A stretch of DNA of 18,305 nucleotides. Origin: SAR202 cluster bacterium. GTDB taxonomy: Bacteria > Chloroflexota > Dehalococcoidia > SAR202 > CAJWER01. The notes beneath the pieces were generated by a model. It saw only the letters and a program-made list of their open reading frames with translations. It searched no databases and was not told the DNA's origin. Location of the stretch: NCBI GenBank assembly GCA_030740335.1, contig JASLXL010000015.1, positions 1 to 18,305 of the forward strand, in the 5' to 3' direction. The translations under genes were made by a program, and so were the position numbers. Shown here piece by piece: positions 1 through 7,737 of the stretch (positions are counted from its first letter, which is position 1; every line of letters starts with the position of its first letter).

Positions 1-95
1 AACACGCCCAAGAAAATCAGGGCGAGGGGTGAGCCGAAATAGGCCCTGATCTCCTTGCGGGCTATGGCCCAGACCTGCGGCAACGCCTCGCTCAA
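1..95 (-). CDS. ABC-2 type transporter permease, N-terminal fragment (runs off the window)
   Basis: Only about 31 codons are visible, so the call rests on a short stretch and on its neighbour. The reading frame starts with a TTG whose bases overlap the TGA stop of the upstream ATPase gene (TTGA overlap), which implies translational coupling. The residues include ARKEIRAYFGSPLALIF. This matches the usual start of GldF/ABC-2 permeases: a short amphipathic RKE(I/L)R-Y-F-SP segment at the membrane face, followed by the first transmembrane helix. Together with the ATPase it would form a two-gene exporter. The substrate cannot be predicted. The TTG start is chosen from the overlap; no in-frame ATG is present in the visible part. 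Confidence 0.7.
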   Translation of the reverse strand, partial: MSEALPQVWAIARKEIRAYFGSPLALIFLGV

Positions 96-1132
96 AGTTC
101 CTCCTCCGAAGCAGCGTCATCTTCACTAGACTCGATGTCACCGTTCTCTGAAGGCATTTCAACATCGCCTGGATCGGGATTGACGTCCTTCTCCTCTGCT
201 TCGTCGTCCATCTCGCCTGACGACGCGACAAGGTCATTGAAGACGCGCTCCAGCGTTCGGAGGTCACGTCCCAATTCCCGGAGAGGCCAGTCCTTTTCCT
301 TGGCGAGAGCATATATGGCGGGGCGCAGATCGGCGTGCTCGCGGCCGAGAACTCGATATGCTCTACCCTCGGTCGACTCCCCGGGTTCGACCGACTTGAC
401 CTCATCCAGGGCCAGCAGGTCGGCGGTGACGTCGGGAGCCGACTCGTCTAGGACCAGTATTGCGCCATCAGTGGCGGCAAGCTCGGCAAGCCGCGCATCT
501 GCCTTGACCTGTCCATTTAGCAAAATGATGGCGCGGTCACAAACGGCCTCGACCTCCGAAAGAATATGGGTCGAGAGAAGAATCGTAGTGTTTTGCGCCA
601 ACCGCTTGATCAGGCGTCGTGACTCCACGATCTGTGTCGGGTCGAGCCCTACGGTAGGTTCATCGAGGATAAGCACCTTTGGATCGTGAAGGATAGACTG
701 GGCCAGCCCAACCCGCTGCCGAAACCCTTTGCTGAGCTGCCCTATCGGCCTGGTAAGGTGCTCCTCCAGAGAGGCCGCACGGACTGCTCGCGATATGAGT
801 CGAGGTTGATCTGACTTCGGCACACGCCGGAGATCGGCGATCATCTTTAGGTGAGATTGAACCGACGCCTCGGGATACAGAGGCGCGTTCTCAAGCAGGT
901 AGCCGATCCGCTTCTGGACCTCTAGTGTTTCATCGACGATATCGAGGCCATCGATAGTCACAGTGCCAGAATCAGCTTGCAAAAAGCCTGTCAGCATCTT
1001 CATAAGGGTAGTCTTGCCCGCCCCATTGGGGCCGAGGAGCCCGACTACTTCGCCCGTGCCCACTTGAAAGGAGACGTCACTAACCGCTTTGACAGGACCA
1101 TAGGATTTTTCGAGATTGATTACAGTAATCAC
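92..1132 (-). CDS. ABC-2 type transporter ATP-binding protein (GldA-like)
   Basis: This is the ATP-hydrolysing subunit of an ABC-2 exporter, acting at the cytoplasmic face of the membrane. Visible motifs in order are Walker A GPNGAGKT (34-41), a Q-loop region near GYLLENAPLYPE (77-88), signature LSKGF (133-137), Walker B VLILDEP (153-159), D-loop GLDP (162-165) and H-loop His189. Its length of 346 aa fits GldA-type subunits, with an extra C-terminal region. The last 40 residues (about 306-346) are almost all Asp, Glu, Ser, Pro and Gly, a disordered acidic tail not needed for the fold. The start is GTG with only a weak upstream purine run (GGAAA). The stop overlaps the TTG start of the permease gene. 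It lies 59 bp downstream of the isomerase-like gene on the same strand and may be co-transcribed or have its own promoter. Confidence 0.93.
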   Translation of the reverse strand: MITVINLEKSYGPVKAVSDVSFQVGTGEVVGLLGPNGAGKTTLMKMLTGFLQADSGTVTIDGLDIVDETLEVQKRIGYLLENAPLYPEASVQSHLKMIADLRRVPKSDQPRLISRAVRAASLEEHLTRPIGQLSKGFRQRVGLAQSILHDPKVLILDEPTVGLDPTQIVESRRLIKRLAQNTTILLSTHILSEVEAVCDRAIILLNGQVKADARLAELAATDGAILVLDESAPDVTADLLALDEVKSVEPGESTEGRAYRVLGREHADLRPAIYALAKEKDWPLRELGRDLRTLERVFNDLVASSGEMDDEAEEKDVNPDPGDVEMPSENGDIESSEDDAASEEEL

Positions 1133-1191
1133 AGATGCTGTTTCCGTTGTAAAGAGGGCACCTTAGTATAACGCAACCAAAGTGCCTAAGG

Positions 1192-2058
1192 TTACTGCGA
1201 CCCGGGGGTGACAGTTTCTTGGCATCCCGCGGCGGTCATCAAGTTTCGAAGAGCCTCAGCCGCGCGACGCATGCCGTCCGGCCCCGAAAAGCCACCTCGT
1301 TGCCCAGCGACCTTCAGATGAGGCTCAAGTGCCAGGAATCCGCAGTAGCCGCTTTCTCGCAAGGCCACCAGCAACTCCGGGATCTGGCCATCACCACCCC
1401 CCGCAACGGTAATCGTCTGGTCCGCGACGAGCGCGTCCTTCACTTGGACGCAGGCAACCCAACTCCCCAGGAGCGGCCACCCTCGGTCGAAAGCGTGCGA
1501 GACCCCGGAATGAGGGAAGTTGCCCGTGTCCCAGACGAAACTGAGGCCGGGACTGTCGACTCCTTCCAGTAACGTCAGACACCGTCCCGGTGTGTCCCCG
1601 ACCAGACCACCCTCGTTCTCCAGCAAGAGAAGTATCCCTCGGGCTGCGGCCATATCGGCCATCTGCGTCAGCCTGGAGATAGACCTGTCTACGTAGTCTG
1701 CCAGGCTAGCGCCCTCTGGTGGATAGAATGAAAAGACGCGCACTAGGCCTGTATTCAGGGTTTCTGCGATATCGAGAATCCGCGACAGATCCGACAGCAC
1801 CGTCTCAAGCGGCTCCTCGATAGGTGATTTCCCCACCGGACTCCCAATACAGCTGACTTTCATGGAGTGGCGGCTGCATTTGTCTCGAAGATTGTCGATC
1901 TGGCTATCATCAAGGTCTAGGACATTGGTACCCCATGCCTTTCGAAGTTCCAGCCAGCCGATACCTAACTCATTGAGCACCTCAAGCTGCGTTTCCACGT
2001 CGTCGGCTATCTCGTCGCCAAAGGCGCTCAGAGTGAATGTCGCACTAGTGTTTGTCAT
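1192..2058 (-). CDS. Sugar phosphate isomerase/epimerase family TIM-barrel protein
   Basis: A 288-aa xylose-isomerase-like TIM barrel (AP-endonuclease-2 superfamily). Members typically isomerise or epimerise ketoses, inosose-type cyclitols or hydroxypyruvate using a divalent metal. Supporting segments are ELRKAWG near the second strand, LLLENEGG (metal-ligand Glu), FVWDTGNFPHSG (metal-ligand Asp), CVQVKDA and a C-terminal LALEPHL (metal-ligand Glu). The start is the ATG at 2058, because AGGAG sits a few bases upstream; a TTG four codons earlier lies within that ribosome-binding site and is unlikely to be used. The gene begins 19 bp after the GMC oxidoreductase stop, so the two are probably one transcript. 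A common pairing is an oxidase making a keto-sugar and an isomerase acting on it. The exact substrate cannot be read from the sequence. Confidence 0.88.
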   Translation of the reverse strand: MTNTSATFTLSAFGDEIADDVETQLEVLNELGIGWLELRKAWGTNVLDLDDSQIDNLRDKCSRHSMKVSCIGSPVGKSPIEEPLETVLSDLSRILDIAETLNTGLVRVFSFYPPEGASLADYVDRSISRLTQMADMAAARGILLLLENEGGLVGDTPGRCLTLLEGVDSPGLSFVWDTGNFPHSGVSHAFDRGWPLLGSWVACVQVKDALVADQTITVAGGGDGQIPELLVALRESGYCGFLALEPHLKVAGQRGGFSGPDGMRRAAEALRNLMTAAGCQETVTPGSQ

Positions 2059-2077
2059 GTGTCTCCTCAAATCTGTG

Positions 2078-3658
2078 CTAACACCCCTCGCGAATCAGAT
2101 CCGCAACTCTCTCGCCAATCATGATCGAAGTAGCGTTGGTGTTGGCCCTAGTGCAATCAGGCATGATGGATGCGTCCACAACTCTCAGGCCGTCGATTCC
2201 GTATACGCGGCCTGTGGGATCTACTACAGACGTTGGTTCTGTCTCGGGTCCCATCTTACATGTGCCCGAAGAGTGGTGGCTCGTTTGTGCCCAGCGCAAC
2301 AGCCATCTATCGAGAGCTTCGTCGGACTCCAGATCCAAATCGTCCGGAACCACTCGCTCTGTCACAAGGGATCTCCAACTCTCGTGCTCGGCTAGATCCA
2401 GACAGATCCGAACGCCCTCTCGCATGCGGGAGCGGTCGAACTCGCTACGCAGGTAGTCGTAGTCGATAATTGGCTGAACATGCGGATCCTCGGAGCGCAG
2501 GCGAATCGTTCCGGCACTGGTCGCAAGATCGAGACATACGACCATCAGTAGCCCATACTCGTTATTCTGGTTGCGCCTTGGATTTCGGCGTAACTGGCCC
2601 CTCGACCCGGGGTGGATAAGCATATCGTTGACCAGATAAGAGTTCTGGGCGGTATATCGCAATGTCGTTTGAATCGTCGGAAGACCCTGAGGCTGCACGA
2701 AGTCGTCTCTTGTTCGCCACGTCACGTGCACCTGGGGATGATCCCGAAGGTTTTCCCCTACGCCCTGCAGGTCAAGCACAACTGGTACCCCAACCGATTC
2801 TAGCTGGCGGGCGGGCCCGACACCTGACCGGAGCAACAGGTGGGGTGAGCCTATTGCGCCTGCGCTCAGAATGGTCTCGTCGGCGGAGACTGTGAATACG
2901 TCACCTCCAACCTCCGCTACAACGCCCACAGCTCGGCCTTCCTCAAAGAGTACTCGGTGCACGAGGCATCCGCCTACTATGGTCAGGTTCGGGCGCTGCC
3001 GAACGGGGTCAAGGTAGCCCATCGACGTGCTCCACCTTACGCCTCCGGGATTATTCATGGGTGTCGGCCCTACGCCGGTGGTGCCAGGGGAGTTGTGGTC
3101 AGGACAGTCCGCAAATCCCATTTCGAGAGCGGCATCGTAGAATCCGACCTGATCCGGGTTCATCTCGCCTCTCCCAAACCGGCGCACCACAATTGGGCCA
3201 TCGGCACCGTGGAAATCGCCGTCGAAATCTGTGTCAGTCTCGACCATCCGAAAATATGGCAGTAACTGCTGGTAGTTCCAGCGATCGTTGTCGTCCCAGG
3301 GCGTCCAGGAGTCATAGTCCTCGGGAACGCCTCGCAGGAATATGGCGGCATTTACCGCGCTCGATCCACCAACCACTCTACCCCTGGGAACGATGCCGGG
3401 CGTTGATTGGCCGGTGTACCGCGCTACATACCACCAGAAGTGGGGTGAGGTGTAGCCTGTACTCGGATGCGGTGGTTGGCGATAGTTGTATTTCACCTCG
3501 TCGGGCAGTTCTTCGATGGCCGGATAGTCGGGCCCTACCTCCAGGAGCAGGATCCTGTGGTCCGGATCCTCGGTGAGTCGAGCAGCAAGCACCGCTCCCG
3601 CGGAGCCCGCGCCAACGATGATCGTGTCGTACTGTAGTTCACGTGTGTAGCTGTTCAT
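2078..3658 (-). CDS. GMC family FAD-dependent oxidoreductase
   Basis: A 526-aa glucose-methanol-choline oxidoreductase, which oxidises an alcohol or sugar hydroxyl using bound FAD. Motifs are the Rossmann GAGSAG (16-21), an Asp/Glu-type ribose binder after LLLEVGP (37-43), the GMC signature around GRVVGGSSAVNAAIFLRG (93-110), the second signature region GAIGSPHLLLRSGVGP (267-282), and the C-terminal HHSSGTCKMG (461-470) with catalytic His followed by Asn508 in NTNATS. This His/Asn pair is typical of choline-dehydrogenase-like members. The frame stays open 70 codons further upstream to 3868, but that extension has no family resemblance, so I place the start at the ATG at 3658. No Shine-Dalgarno precedes it, and a -10-like TAAAAT lies close by, so the mRNA may be nearly leaderless. 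The isomerase-like gene follows after 19 bp. Confidence 0.93.
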   Translation of the reverse strand: MNSYTRELQYDTIIVGAGSAGAVLAARLTEDPDHRILLLEVGPDYPAIEELPDEVKYNYRQPPHPSTGYTSPHFWWYVARYTGQSTPGIVPRGRVVGGSSAVNAAIFLRGVPEDYDSWTPWDDNDRWNYQQLLPYFRMVETDTDFDGDFHGADGPIVVRRFGRGEMNPDQVGFYDAALEMGFADCPDHNSPGTTGVGPTPMNNPGGVRWSTSMGYLDPVRQRPNLTIVGGCLVHRVLFEEGRAVGVVAEVGGDVFTVSADETILSAGAIGSPHLLLRSGVGPARQLESVGVPVVLDLQGVGENLRDHPQVHVTWRTRDDFVQPQGLPTIQTTLRYTAQNSYLVNDMLIHPGSRGQLRRNPRRNQNNEYGLLMVVCLDLATSAGTIRLRSEDPHVQPIIDYDYLRSEFDRSRMREGVRICLDLAEHESWRSLVTERVVPDDLDLESDEALDRWLLRWAQTSHHSSGTCKMGPETEPTSVVDPTGRVYGIDGLRVVDASIMPDCTRANTNATSIMIGERVADLIREGC

Positions 3659-3674
3659 GTTCGGTTGGGGAGTG

Positions 3675-3704
3675 ATTTTACGCCCAAGCGAGGCTCCGAG
3701 TCCA
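3675..3704 (-). promoter_or_regulatory. Possible promoter of the GMC oxidoreductase gene
   Basis: On the minus strand TGGACT (4 of 6 to the -35 consensus) and TAAAAT (5 of 6 to the -10 consensus) are separated by 18 bp. Transcription would begin about 10 bases before the ATG at 3658. This fits the lack of a ribosome-binding site there. The call rests on hexamer matching alone. Confidence 0.3.
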
Positions 3705-3750
3705 CACCCTGCCGATGGTACAATTCCGACGAATACGCAGGCGTCGGAGC

Positions 3751-3861
3751 CGGTCTCTAACCCTTCCACGTATTGAGAGCAACGAGCGGGACCAGTGAAT
3801 GTGCGCAATGATATCGGGCACCATCTCGGTGCGGGGTTAGAGAGGGGTAGATCAGAGACCG
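3751..3861. repeat. Inverted repeats in the divergent intergenic region
   Basis: TCTCTAACCC (3754-3763) has a perfect inverted copy GGGTTAGAGA (3834-3843). CGGTCTCT (3751-3758) has a perfect inverted copy AGAGACCG (3854-3861). Both pairings use the same TCTCT bases, so in RNA they would exclude each other. In DNA they could be spaced operator half-sites between the two divergent transcription units. The arms are short and no regulator gene is present in the window, so a function is only possible. Confidence 0.4.
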
Positions 3862-3893
3862 CCCCCACGGCGTAAATTACTCAGGGAGTCTTG

Positions 3894-5009
3894 ATGAAGA
3901 AGCTGGGTCTAATAGTCAACCCCGTAGCCGGCATGGGCGGTCGCGTTGCCCTCAAGGGTAGCGACGGCCCGGGGGCTTTGGCACGTGCGAAAGAACTGGG
4001 TGCCGTACCGGAGTCGCCCACGCGAGCCGTCGAGGCCTTAAGAATGCTGCTTCCCATTTCGGATCGACTGCAGATCATTACGTTCCCCAAAGAGATGGGC
4101 GAGGAAGAGGCAACGCAGGCGGGCTTCCGGCCCATCGTCATCGGAAAAATAGTCAGCGGCGCCACGACTCCGAATGACACGCGCGTCGCCGCGCTTGAAA
4201 TGAAGGAGGCGGGCACGGACCTCCTGCTGTTTTGTGGAGGAGACGGAACAGCAACGGACATTCATGACGCCATCGGTCGGTCCATGACTGTGCTGGGTAT
4301 CCCTGCCGGCGTCAAAATCCACTCAGGAGTCTACGCCACGACCCCACGCGCCGCCGGCAGGGTCGCACGCAGATTATTTGAGGACGAATCGATCGGGGTT
4401 CAGGATGCCGAGGTGATGGACATAGACGAAGGCTCGTTCCGACGGGGCCATATCGCTGCGCGTCTGCACGGCTACCTACGGGTCCCCGACGACCGAAACC
4501 ACGTGCAGACAGCAAAGTCAGGCGCCGCTCCATCGGAGAGTGAAGTGCTGAGGTCGATCGCAGTAGGACTCGTCGAAGAGATGGACGACGGGCGACTGTA
4601 CATCATGGGCCCCGGCACCACCGTAGGCGCGGTAATGGATGAGATGGATATCCCAAGCACCCTGCTGGGGGTCGACGTGGTGCAGGACAAAAAAAACGTA
4701 GCCTCGGACGTTACCGAAAGTGACATACTCAGCCTCCTAGAGCGCTCGCCCGCCACAATCGTAGTGACCGTAATCGGTGGCCAAGGATACATTCTTGGAC
4801 GCGGCAATCAGCAGATCAGCCCATCGGTATTACGCAAAGTCGGTACGGAACACGTCGTCGTTGTCGCACCGCCACAGAAACTGGCCTCCCTTTCAGGCAG
4901 GCCTCTTCTTGTGGACACCGGCGATCCACAACTAGACGAGACGCTGAGTGGCTACCGGAAGGTCATGACCGGCTACAGACAGTACGCAATGCACCGAGTC
5001 GGGGACTAG
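3894..5009 (+). CDS. ATP-NAD kinase / AcoX-like family protein
   Basis: A 371-aa member of the ATP-NAD kinase superfamily (COG3199/AcoX type). It opens with KKLGLIVNPVAGMGG (2-16), typical of this branch, and carries the nucleotide-binding GGDGTATD (115-122) after a hydrophobic strand. It also has GIPAGVKIHSGVYATTPRAAG (135-155), a segment that separates the AcoX-like branch from ordinary NAD kinases. AcoX-like proteins are often encoded in catabolic clusters such as acetoin degradation, and their true substrate is poorly known; NAD is only one possibility. The ATG at 3894 is preferred over the adjacent TTG at 3891 because AGGGAG lies five bases upstream. It heads a plus-strand operon, and its stop codon overlaps the ribosome-binding site of the next gene. 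Confidence 0.88.
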   Translation: MKKLGLIVNPVAGMGGRVALKGSDGPGALARAKELGAVPESPTRAVEALRMLLPISDRLQIITFPKEMGEEEATQAGFRPIVIGKIVSGATTPNDTRVAALEMKEAGTDLLLFCGGDGTATDIHDAIGRSMTVLGIPAGVKIHSGVYATTPRAAGRVARRLFEDESIGVQDAEVMDIDEGSFRRGHIAARLHGYLRVPDDRNHVQTAKSGAAPSESEVLRSIAVGLVEEMDDGRLYIMGPGTTVGAVMDEMDIPSTLLGVDVVQDKKNVASDVTESDILSLLERSPATIVVTVIGGQGYILGRGNQQISPSVLRKVGTEHVVVVAPPQKLASLSGRPLLVDTGDPQLDETLSGYRKVMTGYRQYAMHRVGD

Positions 5010-5018
5010 GGAGGCAAC

Positions 5019-5933
5019 ATGGACGTCACCTTGAGTGACGGTGAAATGCTAGCTTTGGTCAGGCAAGTACGGTCTGGCAGCAAGGTTGTAGATCGCGAGG
5101 TGCTTCAGAGTACTCGGCTATCCCGTGTGGAGCGCGTGACTTTAGAAGACGGCGCTACCTACATCGCGAAGCGAGCCACAGATCTACTGATTGACGAGGT
5201 TGACACGATTCGTGCACTTCGCGGATCTCCCATTCCGATGGCGGATATGTATGTAGCTGATATCAAAGACGAATCTCTGACGATGCTGATGGAAGACCTG
5301 GGCCCGATCAAAATCCAGCCTACGATTGAGGACGCTGGTGAGATGGCAGCTCGCATGACCCAAACAACGCCGCCGAACCACCTACCGACCGAGGGTCGTG
5401 AGTCGCTGGAACACCTGCCTCAAAATATTAAGACCGGCATTGAACATATGGTGTCTCTGGGAACGTGGAAGAACCCGGACCGAATCAAACGACCTGTAGA
5501 GGACATTGTGAAGGCTGCCTCGGAGCTGGGTTCCGGCACTGAGATTCGCCCCTTTGGTCTTTGTCACAGACAGTATCACCCGACCAGTCTGCATATTGGA
5601 ACCAAAAAGACAGCCCTGGTCGACTGGCAACGCACCTATGTAGGCCCCCTACTGCCTTGCCTCGCAAACTGGTTTCCGATTGCCGATGCTCCGAACCTGA
5701 AGGCTTGCCGCCAACTCATCAAGGCATACGTCTCTAAGGGCGGAGATTCCGAGGCTCAAGAAAAAAGGGGCTATTTGCGGCCGGAGTCCTGGGCGTTCTT
5801 CTGGCAGCGAGTCGGGGCAGCCGAGTGGTGGATCAACTCTCAGATCAAAAGGCAGACAAGCGATACCCAGGATCGTAGCTGGCAGCGAGCGGTCGAGCGG
5901 GTTATCGTCGACGCCCAATGGCTGCTACCCTAG
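5019..5933 (+). CDS. Aminoglycoside phosphotransferase-fold protein, probable pseudokinase
   Basis: A 304-aa protein with the order of an APH/choline-kinase-like fold. It has an ATP-lobe Lys in TYIAKRA (Lys51), a helix-C-type Glu in IDEVDTIRAL (Glu60), a hinge-like MLMEDLGP (89-96), a catalytic-loop equivalent LCHRQYHPTSLHIG (181-194) and a metal-binding equivalent ALVDWQRTYVGP (199-210). In active APH enzymes the loop reads H-G-D-x-H-P-G-N. Here the Asp is Gln185 and the Asn is Ser190, while the later Asp202 is kept. It therefore lacks the usual catalytic base and one metal ligand, and may bind a ligand or partner instead of phosphorylating. AGGGAGG five bases before the ATG overlaps the stop of the AcoX-like gene, so the two are coupled. 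An alternative is that the loop is aligned wrongly and the protein is active. Confidence 0.75.
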   Translation: MDVTLSDGEMLALVRQVRSGSKVVDREVLQSTRLSRVERVTLEDGATYIAKRATDLLIDEVDTIRALRGSPIPMADMYVADIKDESLTMLMEDLGPIKIQPTIEDAGEMAARMTQTTPPNHLPTEGRESLEHLPQNIKTGIEHMVSLGTWKNPDRIKRPVEDIVKAASELGSGTEIRPFGLCHRQYHPTSLHIGTKKTALVDWQRTYVGPLLPCLANWFPIADAPNLKACRQLIKAYVSKGGDSEAQEKRGYLRPESWAFFWQRVGAAEWWINSQIKRQTSDTQDRSWQRAVERVIVDAQWLLP

Positions 5934-6026
5934 TGTCTGCTGAAAACTCGCAGTTCCGGCATATATCGAATCGCGAAATGGATACCACGCTACCGTGCTT
6001 GAGACTTGGCAGATGGAGGATACGCA

Positions 6027-6842
6027 ATGGGCAGCTTCGACGGCAAAGTCGTGATCGTGACAGGGGCGGCATGGGGCATCGGAAGGGACACGGCACTGGA
6101 GTTCGCCCGTGAAGGTGCCAGCGTTGTTATAGCCGATGTGGACAAGGCAGCTGGCAAGACCGTGGAGTCGCAACTACGAGAACTAGGCCCAGGAGGGTTG
6201 TTCGTTGAGGCGGATGTCTCTCAGGCCTCGGCCTGCCGCCGGGTTGTCTCAGAGACGGTCGCAGCATTTGGGGCCGTGGACGTACTGTTCAACAACGTCG
6301 GTATACAGCCCCTCGACTCGTATCACAACGTCGAGGACACATCGGAAGAGACGTGGGACCGCATCTTGGATATCAATCTCAAGAGTTACTATATGATGGC
6401 GAAGTACGCTATCCCTGAGATACGGAAGCGTGGAGGTGGTGCAATTATCAACACGGCGAGCGTACAAGGGTTGCAGTCACAGAATCTAGTGCCTGCGTAT
6501 GCTGCCAGCAAAGGTGGAATCCTTTCACTCACTCGGCAGATGTCCCTGGACTATGCGGCTGAAAACATCCGCGTGCTCGCAGTGAACCCCGGAGCCATAG
6601 ACACGAAGATGCTGCGTACGTCTGCTGAGCAGGCGGAAGCCAATACCGATGAATTGATCGCCTCGTGGGGCAAAGGCCACCCCCTGGGCAGAATCGGCAC
6701 TGGACAGGACATCGCCAACGTCGTGGTGTTCCTGGCAAGTGAACGTGCAAGCTTCATGACCGGCTCATACATCAACGTCGACGGTGGCTTTATGGCGGTT
6801 GGGGCCTGGGGTTCGGCAGGGTCCCCTGATTCGGAGGGCTGA
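6027..6842 (+). CDS. Short-chain dehydrogenase/reductase (SDR), first of three
   Basis: A 271-aa classical SDR that oxidises or reduces a hydroxyl/keto group with NAD(P). Cofactor motif TGAAWGIG (12-19) is followed by Asp38 after the second strand (IADVD), which favours NAD(H). NNVG (89-92) replaces the usual NNAG. The active site is Ser145, Tyr158 and Lys162 (YAASK), then NPGAIDT and the C-terminal INVDGGF. GGAGG six bases before the ATG at 6027 fixes the start; an in-frame TTG 21 bases earlier lies before this site. It is 93 bp downstream of the pseudokinase-like gene and 22 bp before the next SDR. Sequence resemblance is to 3-oxoacyl-ACP-reductase-like and sugar-alcohol SDRs; the substrate is not predictable. 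Confidence 0.92.
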   Translation: MGSFDGKVVIVTGAAWGIGRDTALEFAREGASVVIADVDKAAGKTVESQLRELGPGGLFVEADVSQASACRRVVSETVAAFGAVDVLFNNVGIQPLDSYHNVEDTSEETWDRILDINLKSYYMMAKYAIPEIRKRGGGAIINTASVQGLQSQNLVPAYAASKGGILSLTRQMSLDYAAENIRVLAVNPGAIDTKMLRTSAEQAEANTDELIASWGKGHPLGRIGTGQDIANVVVFLASERASFMTGSYINVDGGFMAVGAWGSAGSPDSEG

Positions 6843-6864
6843 GCTGGCAACAGATACGGATCAA

Positions 6865-7737
6865 ATGGCGGGTCGCGTCGTGATGGTGACAGGAGCCAGC
6901 AACGGCATAGGTAGGTCGATTGTCTTGGGGCTAGCGAACCTCGGTGCAACAGTTGTCATGGTGTGCCGAAATCGCGAGAGAGGCACGGCCGCCCAGGGTT
7001 GGATATCGGACCTCGCGGGCGATGTGCGCCTCGACCTACTGGTGGCGGACCTATCGTCGCAACGCCAGATCCATGCGCTTTCCTCAGATTTCTTGGACAA
7101 ATATGACCGCCTGGACGTGCTAGTGAACAATGCTGGGGTGCTGATGGGTCAGCGCACAGTCACCGGGGACGGCCTTGAGACCACGTTCGCTGTTAATCAC
7201 ATCGCCTATTTCCAGTTGACTGCCCTACTATCGGATTGTCTCGTAGAGACCGCCCCATCGCGGGTGGTGAACGTCGCGTCAATAGCCCACAAACGGGGTC
7301 GCCTCCGCTTTGACGATCTGCAGGGAGAGAAGCGATACGGGGCCGTCAGGGCTTATGCCCAGTCCAAGCTCGCGAACATTGTGTTCACCTACGAGTTGGC
7401 CAGGAGACTGAGTGGGACTGGAGTTACAGCGAATTGCCTGGACCCCGGCGCCATCAAATCGGGACTCGGAAAGGACAGCGGAGGTCTCGCCCCAAGATAC
7501 TGGAGACTACGACAGCCGTTCCTGGCCCCCGAGGACAAAGGGGCAGAGACGCCGATATACCTGGCGTCTTCAGCCGATGTCTCCAAGATGTCGGGCGGCT
7601 ACTGGACTGAACGGAGGCTACGACCGTCGTCGAAGCGGTCTTACGATGCCGTTGACGCCAAACGACTTTGGGATGTGAGTGAGGAGCTCTTGGCATCCAA
7701 AGAAAGCGACCAGAATACGGAGGAGCCAACCGGATGA
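6865..7737 (+). CDS. SDR oxidoreductase, retinol-dehydrogenase-like, second of three
   Basis: A 290-aa SDR of the retinol dehydrogenase/WWOX-like branch. Motifs are TGASNGIG (10-17), Arg35 and Arg37 in CRNRERG favouring NADP(H), NNAGVL (88-93), NHIAYFQLT, catalytic Ser139 in VASIAHKRG, and Tyr164/Lys168 in YAQSK. The spacer between Ser and Tyr is about 25 residues, longer than in its two neighbours and typical of this branch. The ATG at 6865 starts exactly where family similarity begins, although no strong ribosome-binding site precedes it; coupling to the upstream stop 22 bp away is likely. The frame is open back to a GTG at 6784 inside the previous gene. The stop overlaps the start of the next gene as ATGA. 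Confidence 0.9.
   Translation: MAGRVVMVTGASNGIGRSIVLGLANLGATVVMVCRNRERGTAAQGWISDLAGDVRLDLLVADLSSQRQIHALSSDFLDKYDRLDVLVNNAGVLMGQRTVTGDGLETTFAVNHIAYFQLTALLSDCLVETAPSRVVNVASIAHKRGRLRFDDLQGEKRYGAVRAYAQSKLANIVFTYELARRLSGTGVTANCLDPGAIKSGLGKDSGGLAPRYWRLRQPFLAPEDKGAETPIYLASSADVSKMSGGYWTERRLRPSSKRSYDAVDAKRLWDVSEELLASKESDQNTEEPTG

Noticed and set aside
3659..3868. 70-residue N-terminal extension of the GMC oxidoreductase
   Set aside because: The frame is open, but the residues have no resemblance to the family, are rich in Pro/Cys/Ser, and precede the normal N-terminal FAD motif. It is more likely untranslated control DNA.
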